The notes under the pieces are model-generated. The model was not told the DNA's origin. It saw nothing but the letters and a program-made list of their open reading frames with translations, and searched no databases. Made by a program: the position numbers and the translations under genes. From the NCBI RefSeq assembly GCF_030816965.1, contig NZ_JAUSYQ010000002.1, positions 6,252,001 to 6,316,000 of the forward strand: a stretch of 64,000 nucleotides of DNA, given 5' to 3'. Shown in pieces: positions 15,414 to 24,227 of the stretch. Every line of letters starts with the position of its first letter. The first letter of the stretch is position 1. The DNA is from Streptomyces canus. GTDB lineage: Bacteria > Actinomycetota > Actinomycetes > Streptomycetales > Streptomycetaceae.

Positions 15414-17003
15414 CTACGTCGGGTCCAGACCGTGGCTGCGCAGCCACGGCAGCGGGTCTATGGCCGAACCGCCCGCCGGGTGCACCTCGAAGTGCAGGTG
15501 GGGGCCGGTCGAGTTGCCGGAGTTGCCGGAGTACGCGATCGGGTCGCCGGCCTTGACCGTCGTACCGGAGGCGACGCGGTAGCTGGAGAGGTGGCAGTAC
15601 CACGTCTCGGTGCCGTCCTTCGCCGTCACGACCATCATGTTGCCGTAGGCGCTGTTCCACTGCGTCCGGACGATGCCGTCGGTCGCGGCCATCACCGTCG
15701 TGCCGTACGACACCGGGAAGTCGATGCCGGTGTGGACGGACATCCAGTTGATGCCGGCCTGGCCGAAGTAGGCGCTGAGACCCCGCTGCGCGACCGGAAG
15801 CGCGAACTTCGGACGCAGCCGCTCCTTGCGGGCCGCCTCCTCCGCCGCCTTCTTCTTCTCGGCGATCTGCTGGGCCTTGAGGTCGATGCGTTCCTGCGTG
15901 CGGCTGGCCCGGTCGGCGAAGTCGTCGGCACCGGCCGAGAGGCTCTCGAGCTGGGTGTCCAGCTTGTTGTTGGCGACGGCCGGCTTGACGGCGGTCGTGT
16001 CCGCCAGGGTCGTCGAGGTCTCGCTGCCGTCGCCGGTCATCGCGCCGACCGAGGCGGCGGCGATTCCGGCGACGCCCATGACACACGCCGAGGGGACGGC
16101 GATCGTCAGCAGCGCGGAGCGCTTGGCGGGCATACGGCGGCGGGAGCGGTTGGCGTTGCGCGCGGCCACGCGGGAGCCCTGGGCAGGGGCCGGCGCCGGA
16201 CCGGCCTCTTCCTGGTCGTCGAGGAGTGGGGCGTCGACGTCGTGGACGGCGGGCATCTCACCCGTGGCCGTGGTGGCCATCGACTCGCCGTCGTGCGGGG
16301 CGTGTTCGGCGTAGGTGTCGCCGTGAGGATTCGCCTCGCCGTACGTGTGGTGCTCGCCGTACGTGTGGGCCTCGTCGTAGGTGTGGGTCTCGCCGTACCC
16401 GACCTGCTCGAACGTCGCCGTCGCCTGCGGGTCGGCCTCCGTGCTCTCGGAGTTCCACTGCGTGGCGTCGTACGCCCCGGTGTCGAAGGCCTGCGTGCCC
16501 CATTCCCATTGCTGGGTCCGGTCGGCCGGGCCCGCGGAGTGGTCCGGCTGGTTCCAGGTGCTCGCGTCCCACTGTCCGCTGTCGTCGGTGCTGCCCGACT
16601 GCGGAGGGATCACGGAGAGCAGCTGCTGGTCCCCGCCGCCCCACTGCGTGGCGTCGTACGCGCCGGTGTCGTAGGCGGCGTGGTGCTGGGCCGCGTACAT
16701 GTCGTAGTTCAGGGTCTGATGGCCGCCCGTGGTCCACGTCGAGGCGTCGTACGAACCGGTGCCGTCGCCCGGCATGTTGCCGAAGAGCGGGTCGGTCTCA
16801 AAGGTGCCGGTGGCGTGCGCGTCGGCGGTGCCAGTGGTGCCCGTGGTGCCTGTGGCGTCGAAACCAGTGGCGTCATAGCCGCCGTACGTGGTGAAGTCGC
16901 CGTACTGGGCTTCCTGGGTGCCGTACGACGCGTAGTGCGACGAATGGGCGTCGGAAGCCGGAGTCGGGGTGGTCGTGGTCCCCGACGGGTGACGGTCGTT
17001 CAC
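15414..17003 (-). CDS. Membrane-anchored M23 (LytM-type) metallopeptidase
   Basis: The GTG at 17003 gives 529 residues. The first 320 are a low-complexity Tyr/Asp/Thr/Gly-rich cytoplasmic region with repeats such as DTGAYDATQW. A membrane span follows (about 325-350), then a basic coiled coil (AEKKKAAEEAARKERLRP) and a C-terminal M23 domain with HTGIDFP, the YCHLSS segment and GPHLHFEV, which supply the zinc ligands. It is therefore a potentially active peptidoglycan endopeptidase facing outward. The long repetitive cytoplasmic head is unusual for the family. Confidence 0.9.
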   Translation of the reverse strand: MNDRHPSGTTTTPTPASDAHSSHYASYGTQEAQYGDFTTYGGYDATGFDATGTTGTTGTADAHATGTFETDPLFGNMPGDGTGSYDASTWTTGGHQTLNYDMYAAQHHAAYDTGAYDATQWGGGDQQLLSVIPPQSGSTDDSGQWDASTWNQPDHSAGPADRTQQWEWGTQAFDTGAYDATQWNSESTEADPQATATFEQVGYGETHTYDEAHTYGEHHTYGEANPHGDTYAEHAPHDGESMATTATGEMPAVHDVDAPLLDDQEEAGPAPAPAQGSRVAARNANRSRRRMPAKRSALLTIAVPSACVMGVAGIAAASVGAMTGDGSETSTTLADTTAVKPAVANNKLDTQLESLSAGADDFADRASRTQERIDLKAQQIAEKKKAAEEAARKERLRPKFALPVAQRGLSAYFGQAGINWMSVHTGIDFPVSYGTTVMAATDGIVRTQWNSAYGNMMVVTAKDGTETWYCHLSSYRVASGTTVKAGDPIAYSGNSGNSTGPHLHFEVHPAGGSAIDPLPWLRSHGLDPT

Positions 17004-17052
17004 CAACTTCTCTTTCGCCTCGACAACAGGGGCTGCCAGAGCAGTGCGGCGA

Positions 17053-17082
17053 CTGTACCCGGCGGTATGCGGGCGCGACAAT
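17053..17082 (-). promoter_or_regulatory. Candidate promoter of the M23 peptidase gene
   Basis: Minus strand: TTGTCG (17082-17077), an 18-bp spacer, TACAGT (17058-17053). Transcription would begin near 17046, about 43 nt before the GTG at 17003. Further upstream (17144-17161) lies an 18-nt element shared with the NlpC/P60 gene at 12297. Confidence 0.55.
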
Positions 17083-17245
17083 CTTCAACTGGTTTCGGGC
17101 GCGAAGGAAACGGGCATTCGACCGTGATTCGGGGGACTGCGGGCGTGACCTTGGCCTTGTGTTCGAAGGTTGTTCGATGTCGATTCGCGGTCCGACGGCT
17201 GTCGAGGAGCTGTTGACGGCCTGTGTCCGGTGGTCGATACGACCG

Positions 17246-18115
17246 TTACGCCACGGTCAGTCCCCCGGCCCGGCCGGCCGTCTCCTCCCCGGCCCGCGCG
17301 GTGTCGAGCACCTGCCGTATGCCGGTCGCGACGGCGGGGTGCACGGGCAGGGCGAGATGTCCGATCCCGCTCACCCGGACGTTCTGCGCCATCAGGTCCG
17401 CATGGTCGATGCAGGCGGTCTCCAGTGGGTCCATCAGGTGGTCGAGGTCGCTCCAGAAACTGACGAAGTGCGTACGGCAGCCCGGGGCCGGACGGGTGAG
17501 CTCCTCGAGCAGCTCCGAGCCGGGGCGCATCTGGCGCACGATCGGGTGCGCGTTCGCCAGCGGCACCACCCGGGTGCCGGAGTGCGGGGTGCCGAGCGTC
17601 ACCAGCGTGCGGACCCGGGTGTCGCCGCCGAGGCGCTGCACGTAGTACCGCGCGATCAGGCCGCCGAGGCTGTGCCCGACGATGTCGACCCGCTCGCTGC
17701 CCGTGCGCTCGCAGATCCCCTCTATGTGCCGGCCGAGCAGCTCCGCCGCGGCACGGATGTCGCAGGTCAGCGGGGAGTAGTTGAGCGACTCGATCTGCTG
17801 CCTGCCGTGCTGGGCGAGGCTGCGGCGCAGGAGCACGAAGACCGAGCGGTTGTCGATGAAGCCGTGCAGCAGCACGACCGGGGGCTTCGCCTCCGTCGGC
17901 AGCTGTGCCGCGCCGTCCTCGGGCGAGGGGAGTGGGGGGAGAGGGGAGCGGCGCTCCTGGGTGATGCCGGCGGGGTAGAGGAGGAGATGCCCCGCGAGGA
18001 TCGCCAGCTCGAGCGCGGTCGCCTTCAGAAGGGCCAGGGAGAGTCCCGCCAGACTGCCGGGAAGCAGACGCTGGCAGAGCGGGAGAAACGGCAGCGCCGC
18101 CTTGGTGACCTTCAT
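17246..18115 (-). CDS. Exported lipase/esterase, alpha/beta hydrolase fold
   Basis: A 289-residue protein with an N-terminal hydrophobic segment (about 18-46) that anchors or exports it. The hydrolase core has the oxyanion motif VVLLHGF (81-86), the nucleophile elbow GHSLGG (Ser149) and a late His253 in GIGHLALP; an Asp around 223-229 probably completes the triad. It resembles lipase class 2/PGAP1-like enzymes acting on acyl esters. GGAGG lies about eight bases before the ATG. It is transcribed alone, toward the M23 gene. Confidence 0.85.
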   Translation of the reverse strand: MKVTKAALPFLPLCQRLLPGSLAGLSLALLKATALELAILAGHLLLYPAGITQERRSPLPPLPSPEDGAAQLPTEAKPPVVLLHGFIDNRSVFVLLRRSLAQHGRQQIESLNYSPLTCDIRAAAELLGRHIEGICERTGSERVDIVGHSLGGLIARYYVQRLGGDTRVRTLVTLGTPHSGTRVVPLANAHPIVRQMRPGSELLEELTRPAPGCRTHFVSFWSDLDHLMDPLETACIDHADLMAQNVRVSGIGHLALPVHPAVATGIRQVLDTARAGEETAGRAGGLTVA

Positions 18116-18695
18116 GGCCGACCTCCTGTCGGCACACGGGAGGACAGCTCCGTCCCCCGTGTGCGCTCATGGGAAGTCGCGGCGGAGGCCGTCGTCGACG
18201 CGGCGCGAGTGGGGCGCGGGGGGTGGGTGCGGCGAGCGGCGCGGAGTTCCGGGGTGGCTGCGTCTGCGGATGCTGGCGAAGCCGACGGAACGGGTGGAAC
18301 GGTTGGAACCGGTAGTGCTGGTGATGTCACTGATGTGAGTGGTGCTGGTGCTGGTGCTGCGCCGGTGACGTGACGAGCCGCCCTGTCGGTGTGGCGACGA
18401 GGCTCCCCGCTGTCGTGCCTTACCTGTCCTACGTGCCCTTCGTGCCGTCGCCGGCGCGCCGCACCACCGTGGCGCGCGGCCTGCGGCGCGGCGGTGCGGC
18501 GACCTCGTTGCGGCTCCCGAACGTGTCCCACGTGTAATTTTCCCCCTCGGCGTGCGCCGCGAAACTGCACGGTGCGTGATGGTGGCGATAACGTTCGTTC
18601 ACATTCCCGGTCTGTGCGGTACTAGTCGGTAGGAATGACAGAGGGCAGAGGGCAGAGGGCAGAGGAATGGACGCAGTCGCTTCTTGGAGGCAGTG
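18116..18695. other. 580-bp intergenic region between the lipase gene and icmB
   Basis: No convincing gene is seen. Proline-rich open frames exist on the minus strand, one ending in an ATGA overlap with the lipase start, but they have no recognisable protein and poor codon bias. The region holds the divergent promoters, a short T-run (18538-18543) and, next to icmB, a heptamer repeat (18641-18666). Confidence 0.5.
18641..18666 (+). repeat. Heptamer tandem repeat AGAGGGC upstream of icmB
   Basis: Three complete and one partial copy of AGAGGGC lie 30-55 bp before the icmB ATG. Each unit resembles a ribosome-binding sequence. Copy number of such tracts changes easily. Confidence 0.85.
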
Positions 18696-19112
18696 ATGGG
18701 TGTGGCAGCCGGTCCGATCCGCGTGGTGGTGGCCAAGCCGGGGCTCGACGGTCACGATCGCGGAGCCAAGGTGATCGCGAGGGCGCTGCGCGACGCGGGC
18801 ATGGAGGTCATCTACACCGGCCTCCACCAGACCCCCGAGCAGATCGTCGACACCGCGATCCAGGAGGACGCCGACGCGATCGGCCTCTCCATCCTCTCCG
18901 GGGCCCACAACACGTTGTTCGCCGCGGTGATCGACCTGCTCAAGGAGCGGGAGGCCGAGGACATCCTGGTGTTCGGCGGCGGGATCATCCCGGAGGCGGA
19001 CATCCCTCCGCTGAAGGAGAAGGGCGTCGCCGAGATCTTCACGCCGGGGGCGACGACGCGGTCGATCGTGGACTGGGTCCGGGAGAACGTTCGGCAGCCT
19101 GCGGGGGCGTAG
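18696..19112 (+). CDS. icmB: Isobutyryl-CoA mutase small (B12-binding) subunit
   Basis: A 138-residue stand-alone cobalamin-binding domain, the usual length for IcmB. It shows the base-off binding signature: [18 protein letters not shown] contains DxHxxG with the cobalt-ligating His, then GLSILSG (SxL) and FGGGIIP (GG). With a large catalytic subunit, not in this window, it interconverts isobutyryl-CoA and n-butyryl-CoA, feeding polyketide building blocks and valine catabolism. GGAGG stands seven bases before the ATG at 18696. It is a single gene flanked by heptamer repeats on both sides. A small methylmalonyl-CoA-mutase-like subunit is the alternative. Confidence 0.9.
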   Translation: MGVAAGPIRVVVAKPGLDGHDRGAKVIARALRDAGMEVIYTGLHQTPEQIVDTAIQEDADAIGLSILSGAHNTLFAAVIDLLKEREAEDILVFGGGIIPEADIPPLKEKGVAEIFTPGATTRSIVDWVRENVRQPAGA

Positions 19113-19225
19113 CCGCTGTGCTCGGCCTCAGCGGGTCCAGCGGTTCGTGTCAAGCGGTTCGAGGTGCGTTGTCGGGTGCGGGTGCGGGTGGCTGGTCGCG
19201 CAGTTCCCCGCGCCCCCAGATAGTC

Positions 19226-19288
19226 CCGCCTGCCGCCTGCCGCCTGCCGCCTGCCGCCTGCCGCCTGCCGCCTGCCGCCTGCCGCCTG
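19226..19288. repeat. Nine-copy heptamer tandem repeat CCGCCTG
   Basis: Nine perfect head-to-tail copies of CCGCCTG followed by a partial unit, lying 113 bp past the icmB stop and 73 bp before the end of the DUF5691 gene. The perfect copies point to recent expansion and probable length variation between strains. Confidence 0.95.
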
Positions 19289-19361
19289 CCGCCGCAAGGT
19301 TGTCACCAGCCGTCCGCCGCCCGCCGGCGTGGGCGGGCGGCAACCCACCCCCGCGCACGAG

Positions 19362-20972
19362 CTATGCCACCCCGAGCTCCTCCGCCATCGCCGCCCGCAG
19401 CCGCAAGGTCGTCACCAGCCGCTGGAACGCTTCCGCCCAGTAGCCCCCCGCCCCGGGACTCGCGTCCTCCCCCTCGTCCGGCACCGCCATCAGCCCCTCC
19501 AGCCGCCCCGCCTCGGCCGGATCGAGACACCGCTCCGCCAGCCCCATCACCCCGCTGAAACTCCACGGATAACTCCCCGCGTCCCGTGCGATGTTGAGCG
19601 CGTCGACCACCGCCCGCCCCAGCGGCGCGGCCCACGGCACCTCACACACTCCGAGCAGCTGAAACGCCTCGGACAATCCGTGGGTCGCGATGAACGCCGC
19701 GACCCACTCGGCCCGTTCGGCGGAGCCCAACGTGCTCAGCAGCCTGGCCCGCTCCGCCAGTGACACCGCCCCCGGGCCCCCGGCCTCCGGCGCCGCGGGC
19801 CTCCCGAGCAGCGCCCGCGCCCACCCGGCGTCCCGCTGCCGTACGGCAGCCCGGCACCACGCCGCATGGAGTTCGTTCCGCCAGTCGTCCGCCACCGGCA
19901 GCGCCACGATCTCCTCGGGCGTCCGCCCACCGAGCCGCCCCGGCCACACACCCAGCGGCGCCGCCTCCACCAACTGCCCGAACCACCACGAACGTTCCCC
20001 CCGCCCCGAAGGCGCCTTCGCTACGACGCCGTCGCGCTCCATGCCCGAGTCGCACTCGTGCGGTGCCTCGACGACGATCACCGGCCTGTCCTGGGTGTGG
20101 TCGACGGCCACGCACGCCCCGGCCCTGACCGCCATCCGCGCCGCCAGCGCCGAACCAGGCAGCGCCGACAGCAACTCCGCGGCTGTGGCCCGTACGTTGC
20201 GGCTCCGGTCGGTCAGCGCCTGCTCCAGGAACGGCTCGTCGTCCGCCCCCAGACCAGTCCGCAACGAGTCGAGGAACATCAGCCGGTCCTCGGCCCGCTC
20301 GGTCGCCCAGGTCGTCGCGAGCAACTCGCGTGCGGCGACGGGCTCCCGGGCACGTATCGCCGAGAGAAGGGCCACCCGCTCGGCGAACAGCCCTTCCTCC
20401 CAGAGCAGTCGTATGCCCGCGGTGTCCTGCGGCGACGGCAGGTCTGTTCCCCCGCCGGGAGTCGCTCGCAGGGCGAACCGCCAGTCCGGGTTCAGCCGGG
20501 CGAGCCAGGTGGCACGCGAACCCGCGAACGCCAGCGCCGCCGGCCGCAGATCCGTACGGCCCCGGGCCGCGTCCAGCAGGGCGGGCAGCAGCTGCGGGGG
20601 CGCCGCGTAACCGCGGGCGTTCGCCGTCGCGAGCCACTGCGGCAGCAGCTCCATCAGATCCGGCGCCGTACCCCTGCGGCCGCCGCCGCCCGTGCCCGGC
20701 CGGTCGGCGAGCAGCATCGCGAGTCTGCGGGCCGCCGCCGCGGGCAGCGGGGGGCGCGTGTCCTCGGGCGCCGGCTGCGGCCGCTGTGCCGCGCGCGCGG
20801 GCCGCAGCCCGGCACGCCGCCGTACGGTCTCCACGGCCGCCGCGTCCAGCAACGCCACCGGTGCCTCGGAACCGGGCGCGACGCCGGGCGGCGGACGGCG
20901 TGCGGTGCCGAGCAGCGCCGAGGTGACCAGCTCCTCCCAGGCGTCCGGCACGGGAGCGGAGATCTTGTTCAT
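19362..20972 (-). CDS. DUF5691-family protein of the MoxR/VWA locus
   Basis: A 536-residue soluble, leucine/alanine/arginine-rich protein that matches what I remember of DUF5691. It begins WEELVTSALLGTARR, has a repeated helical pattern suggesting an alpha-solenoid (for example VALLSAIRAREPVAARELL and LFLDSL-type helices), and shows no catalytic motif. It follows the SWIM gene by 41 bp, so both are one operon, transcribed away from the MoxR-DUF5682-VWA operon. The conserved company suggests a scaffold or substrate adaptor for the ATPase; that is inference. Confidence 0.75.
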   Translation of the reverse strand: MNKISAPVPDAWEELVTSALLGTARRPPPGVAPGSEAPVALLDAAAVETVRRRAGLRPARAAQRPQPAPEDTRPPLPAAAARRLAMLLADRPGTGGGGRRGTAPDLMELLPQWLATANARGYAAPPQLLPALLDAARGRTDLRPAALAFAGSRATWLARLNPDWRFALRATPGGGTDLPSPQDTAGIRLLWEEGLFAERVALLSAIRAREPVAARELLATTWATERAEDRLMFLDSLRTGLGADDEPFLEQALTDRSRNVRATAAELLSALPGSALAARMAVRAGACVAVDHTQDRPVIVVEAPHECDSGMERDGVVAKAPSGRGERSWWFGQLVEAAPLGVWPGRLGGRTPEEIVALPVADDWRNELHAAWCRAAVRQRDAGWARALLGRPAAPEAGGPGAVSLAERARLLSTLGSAERAEWVAAFIATHGLSEAFQLLGVCEVPWAAPLGRAVVDALNIARDAGSYPWSFSGVMGLAERCLDPAEAGRLEGLMAVPDEGEDASPGAGGYWAEAFQRLVTTLRLRAAMAEELGVA

Positions 20973-21013
20973 GGGGTTCCTTTCCGTCCGGTCGGGTGCT
21001 CGGTCAGTTCCGT

Positions 21014-22369
21014 TCAGCACAGCGGCACCGCCTCGCCCGCCCCCTCCGCCCAGGCCGTCAGCGGGGTGAAGCCGCGGTGGCCGCACTCGCCGAAGACCTT
21101 GACCGGGGCTCCGCCCGAGAGCGCGACGAGACGCCACAGGCCCGGGCGGGAACGGGCGGAGGCGGTGAGCGGCAGGGCCGAGTCGCCCTCGGCGTCCGCC
21201 AGTTGCCAGGAGTCACCGTCCGGGGCCGGTATCACCCGGTCCAGAATCACCGGGACGGAGTCCAGCCACGGGTCGTCCCGCAGAGCCTCGCCGTAGCGGG
21301 CGGCCGCCTGTTCGGTCGTCACGCCCGGCGGGCGGGTCGCCGTGGGCGCCGGCGGTGCGAACTGCTCGCCGAGCGCCGCCCGCAACTGACCGGTACCGGG
21401 ATAGGCGGACACCTCCGCCTCCAGCTCAAGGCCCACCGGCAGCGCCAGTTCGGGAGCGCGGCCGGCGGCGCCGTAGGAGAGGAGCAGCGCCGTGCGGCCC
21501 GAGTCCGTGCCGTGCAGCCATATCCGGCGGGTCGTCAGACGTGCGTCCGCCGTGTCGTACTGGGCGAGGACCAGCCAGCGGTCCCGTATCGCGGGGCCCT
21601 CCGCCGAGGCGGGCAGGCCGATCCGGGAACGGACCGTCGACCCGAGACCGTCCGGCAGCCGCTCGCGGCGCAGCCAGCCCTGGTCGAGGAGGTGGATGAG
21701 GGCGCACTCCTCCAGCAGCCGCACCGGCCAGCCCGGACCTGACGAGGGGATCGCACCCAACTCCCGCACCCGGGCGGCGAGCCCCGGCGCCTGCGCGTCG
21801 ACCATGCGGGCCGCCGTCTCCTCCCACATGCCGTACCCCGCCTGCTCCGCCCCCGCCAGGCCGCTGCGCAGCAGGTCAGCCAGCCGCTGCTCCAGCTCCG
21901 TCGCACCCGCCGTGATCCGCACGGCCCTGCGCTCCGCCCTGCGCCGCGCCCCCTCCGGATCACCGGACCCGGCGGCGGAACCGGCCGCGCCCGCCGTCCG
22001 CTTCTCCTGCGCGCGCTGCCTTCTCCCCTCTATCCACTGCTCCGCCCAGTCCGGCGCCGGCCCCGGCGGCACCGCTCCCTCCCCGCCCGCCCAGAGCAGC
22101 AGCAGCCCGAGCGCGTGCTTGCACGGGAACTTGCGGCTCGGGCAACTGCACTTGTACGCGGGCCCCGCGGCGTCCGCGATGTCGATGACCGTCTGATACG
22201 GCTTGCTGCCACTTCCCTTGCACAGCCCCCACACCGTCCCCTCGTCGGAACTCCCCGCCTCGGACCATGGCCCGGCCGCGCCGAGTTTGCTTCCCGCTTT
22301 GCGTGACGCGGCGTCAGGCGCCAGTGCCAGCACCTGATCCGCCGTCCAGCGCACCCCCTGCTGAGTCAT
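21014..22369 (-). CDS. SWIM zinc-finger protein
   Basis: A 451-residue protein. The SWIM finger is CxCx6CxH: Cys74, Cys76, Cys83 and His85 in the stretch CSCPSRKFPCKH. SWIM fingers bind zinc and contact DNA or protein. The remainder is helical with several WLH/LLL segments and no enzymatic signature. The ATG at 22369 begins MTQQGVRWTADQV. The 145-bp gap to the divergent MoxR gene probably contains both promoters, so the five genes can be controlled together. Confidence 0.85.
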   Translation of the reverse strand: MTQQGVRWTADQVLALAPDAASRKAGSKLGAAGPWSEAGSSDEGTVWGLCKGSGSKPYQTVIDIADAAGPAYKCSCPSRKFPCKHALGLLLLWAGGEGAVPPGPAPDWAEQWIEGRRQRAQEKRTAGAAGSAAGSGDPEGARRRAERRAVRITAGATELEQRLADLLRSGLAGAEQAGYGMWEETAARMVDAQAPGLAARVRELGAIPSSGPGWPVRLLEECALIHLLDQGWLRRERLPDGLGSTVRSRIGLPASAEGPAIRDRWLVLAQYDTADARLTTRRIWLHGTDSGRTALLLSYGAAGRAPELALPVGLELEAEVSAYPGTGQLRAALGEQFAPPAPTATRPPGVTTEQAAARYGEALRDDPWLDSVPVILDRVIPAPDGDSWQLADAEGDSALPLTASARSRPGLWRLVALSGGAPVKVFGECGHRGFTPLTAWAEGAGEAVPLC

Positions 22370-22514
22370 GACATCGAAGGTAGATCCCCCCACTGACAAT
22401 CGGCCGTGAGCCGACCCTCGTGAGCACGTTTTCGCAGGTCGGATCGCATTGTCAGTGGCGTGGTGCACGGTTGGTGACAGATCCGAACCGGCCGAGCTGG
22501 AGGGGGCCTCAGCC

Positions 22515-23645
22515 ATGACTGTTTCTGTTGAACCGACGTCCGTGGAACCGAAGCAGGGGGAGCCGGACGAGGCGTTGCGGCCGCATGCCGAGGACGCCTT
22601 CGCCGGGGAACTCGCCGCGCTGGCCGCGCAGGACGACCGCCCGCGCCCGGCCCGCTGGAAGCTGTCGCCGTGGGCGGTGGCGACGTACCTGCTCGGCGGC
22701 ACCCTGCCGGACGGCACGGTGATCACTCCGAAGTACGTGGGGCCACGCCGGCTCGTCGAGGTCGCCGTCACCACCCTCGCCACCGACCGCGCCCTGCTCC
22801 TGCTGGGCGTGCCCGGCACCGCGAAGACCTGGGTCTCCGAGCACCTGGCCGCGGCGGTCAGCGGCGACTCGACCCTGCTCGTGCAGGGCACGGCGGGAAC
22901 CCCGGAGGAGGCCATCCGCTACGGCTGGAACTACGCCCAGCTGCTTGCCAACGGCCCGAGCCGCGCCGCCCTCGTGCCCAGCCCCGTGATGCGGGCCATG
23001 GCGGAGGGGATGACGGCCCGGGTCGAGGAACTGACCCGTATCCCGGCCGATGTGCAGGACTCGCTGATCACCATCCTGTCCGAGAAGACGCTGCCGATAC
23101 CGGAGCTGGGCCAGGAGGTGCAGGCGGTCCGCGGCTTCAACCTCATCGCCACGGCCAACGACCGCGACCGCGGGGTCAACGACCTCTCCAGCGCCCTGCG
23201 CCGCCGTTTCAACACGGTCGTGCTGCCGCTGCCGGAGAGCGTCGAGGCCGAGGTCGACATCGTCTCGCGCCGCGTCGACCAGATCGGCCGCTCCCTCGAC
23301 CTGCCGGCCGCGCCCGACGGCGTCGCGGAGATCCGTCGCGTCGTGACGGTCTTCCGCGAGCTGCGCGACGGGATGACGTCCGACGGCCGTACGAAGCTCA
23401 AGTCGCCCAGCGGCACGCTGTCGACGGCCGAGGCCATCTCCGTCGTCACCAACGGGCTCGCCCTCGCCGCCCACTTCGGCGACGGCGTCCTGCGGGCCGG
23501 GGACGTCGCCGCGGGCATCCTCGGCGCCGTCGTCCGCGATCCGGCGGCCGACCGGGTCATCTGGCAGGAGTACCTGGAGGCGGTCGTCCGCGAGCGGGAG
23601 GGCTGGAAGGACTTCTACCGGGCTTGCCGGGAGGTGAGCGCGTGA
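22515..23645 (+). CDS. MoxR-type AAA+ ATPase
   Basis: A 376-residue AAA+ ATPase. Walker A is GVPGTAKT (98-105). The Walker B position reads RVEEL (169-173), with Glu where most MoxR proteins have Asp. Sensor 1 is Asn215 in IATANDRDRG, and the arginine fingers are in LRRRF (229-232). MoxR ATPases act as chaperones that remodel partners together with VWA proteins; the VWA gene lies in the same operon. The ATG at 22515 has GGAGGGGG about 12 bases upstream. Its stop overlaps a GTG that opens a short ORF. Confidence 0.9.
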   Translation: MTVSVEPTSVEPKQGEPDEALRPHAEDAFAGELAALAAQDDRPRPARWKLSPWAVATYLLGGTLPDGTVITPKYVGPRRLVEVAVTTLATDRALLLLGVPGTAKTWVSEHLAAAVSGDSTLLVQGTAGTPEEAIRYGWNYAQLLANGPSRAALVPSPVMRAMAEGMTARVEELTRIPADVQDSLITILSEKTLPIPELGQEVQAVRGFNLIATANDRDRGVNDLSSALRRRFNTVVLPLPESVEAEVDIVSRRVDQIGRSLDLPAAPDGVAEIRRVVTVFRELRDGMTSDGRTKLKSPSGTLSTAEAISVVTNGLALAAHFGDGVLRAGDVAAGILGAVVRDPAADRVIWQEYLEAVVREREGWKDFYRACREVSA

Positions 23646-23980
23646 ACAAGGGCCTGGGGCGGGGCCGCACGAGCGGGAATCCGGGCGGGTGCTGTGGAGG
23701 CGTGTGGGCGGGTGGCGACTCGTCGTTCGTGGGCGTACGGGGTGTCGGGGACGGTGGCGGGGCTTCGGTTCGGACGGCCGGGGATGGTGGCGGGGCTTCG
23801 GTCCGGATTCCGGGGATGGTCGCGAGGGCGTCGGTTCGGACTGCCGTGGTCGCGGAGGCAAGGGGGACGGGTGTGACAGCGCTTGAGCGGGACGGCGGCG
23901 AGGGCGGGATCGGGACGGTCGTCGAGGACGACTCCAAGTGGCCTCGGAGGGGAGGGGGACGGTGTGACGGGCGTGGGTGA
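23642..23980 (+). CDS. Possible 112-residue Gly/Arg-rich coupled ORF
   Basis: The GTG at 23642 overlaps the stop of the MoxR gene as GTGA and opens 112 codons that end at 23980. The product would be Gly/Arg/Val-rich and contains three 11-residue repeats (GDGGGASVRTA type). Codon use is less biased than in neighbouring genes and no family is recognised. Either it is a translated spacer that couples MoxR to DUF5682, or non-coding G-rich DNA. Confidence 0.3.
   Translation: MNKGLGRGRTSGNPGGCCGGVWAGGDSSFVGVRGVGDGGGASVRTAGDGGGASVRIPGMVARASVRTAVVAEARGTGVTALERDGGEGGIGTVVEDDSKWPRRGGGRCDGRG
23747..23845 (+). repeat. Three 33-bp tandem repeats between the MoxR and DUF5682 genes
   Basis: Three 33-bp units begin at 23747, 23780 and 23813; units 1 and 2 are nearly identical, unit 3 is diverged. 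The length is a multiple of three and keeps the frame of the surrounding short ORF open. Confidence 0.8.
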
Positions 23981-24227
23981 GGTCGGGAGCGGGGGGACCG
24001 GCGGCTCCGGGGGGTTCGCAGGCGGAGGGGCCGTAGGCCCCGGAAGGTTCGGGGGCGGGGAGGCGGCGAGTGGCTCCGGGGGGCTCGGGACGGGGACGCG
24101 TGATGGCGGCGGGTCGGAAAGTGGGGGTGTGGCTCGGGGCGGTGTGTCGGGGAGCGAAGGGTGGAGGGGCTCTCACGCGTCAGCCGGAGAGGAAGTGGAC
24201 GGAGGCGGTGTGTCCGGGAGCGGAGGG

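Noticed and set aside
18112..18570. Proline-rich minus-strand frame ending in ATGA at the lipase start
   Set aside because: Composition and lack of family support point to chance, although the overlap is of interest.
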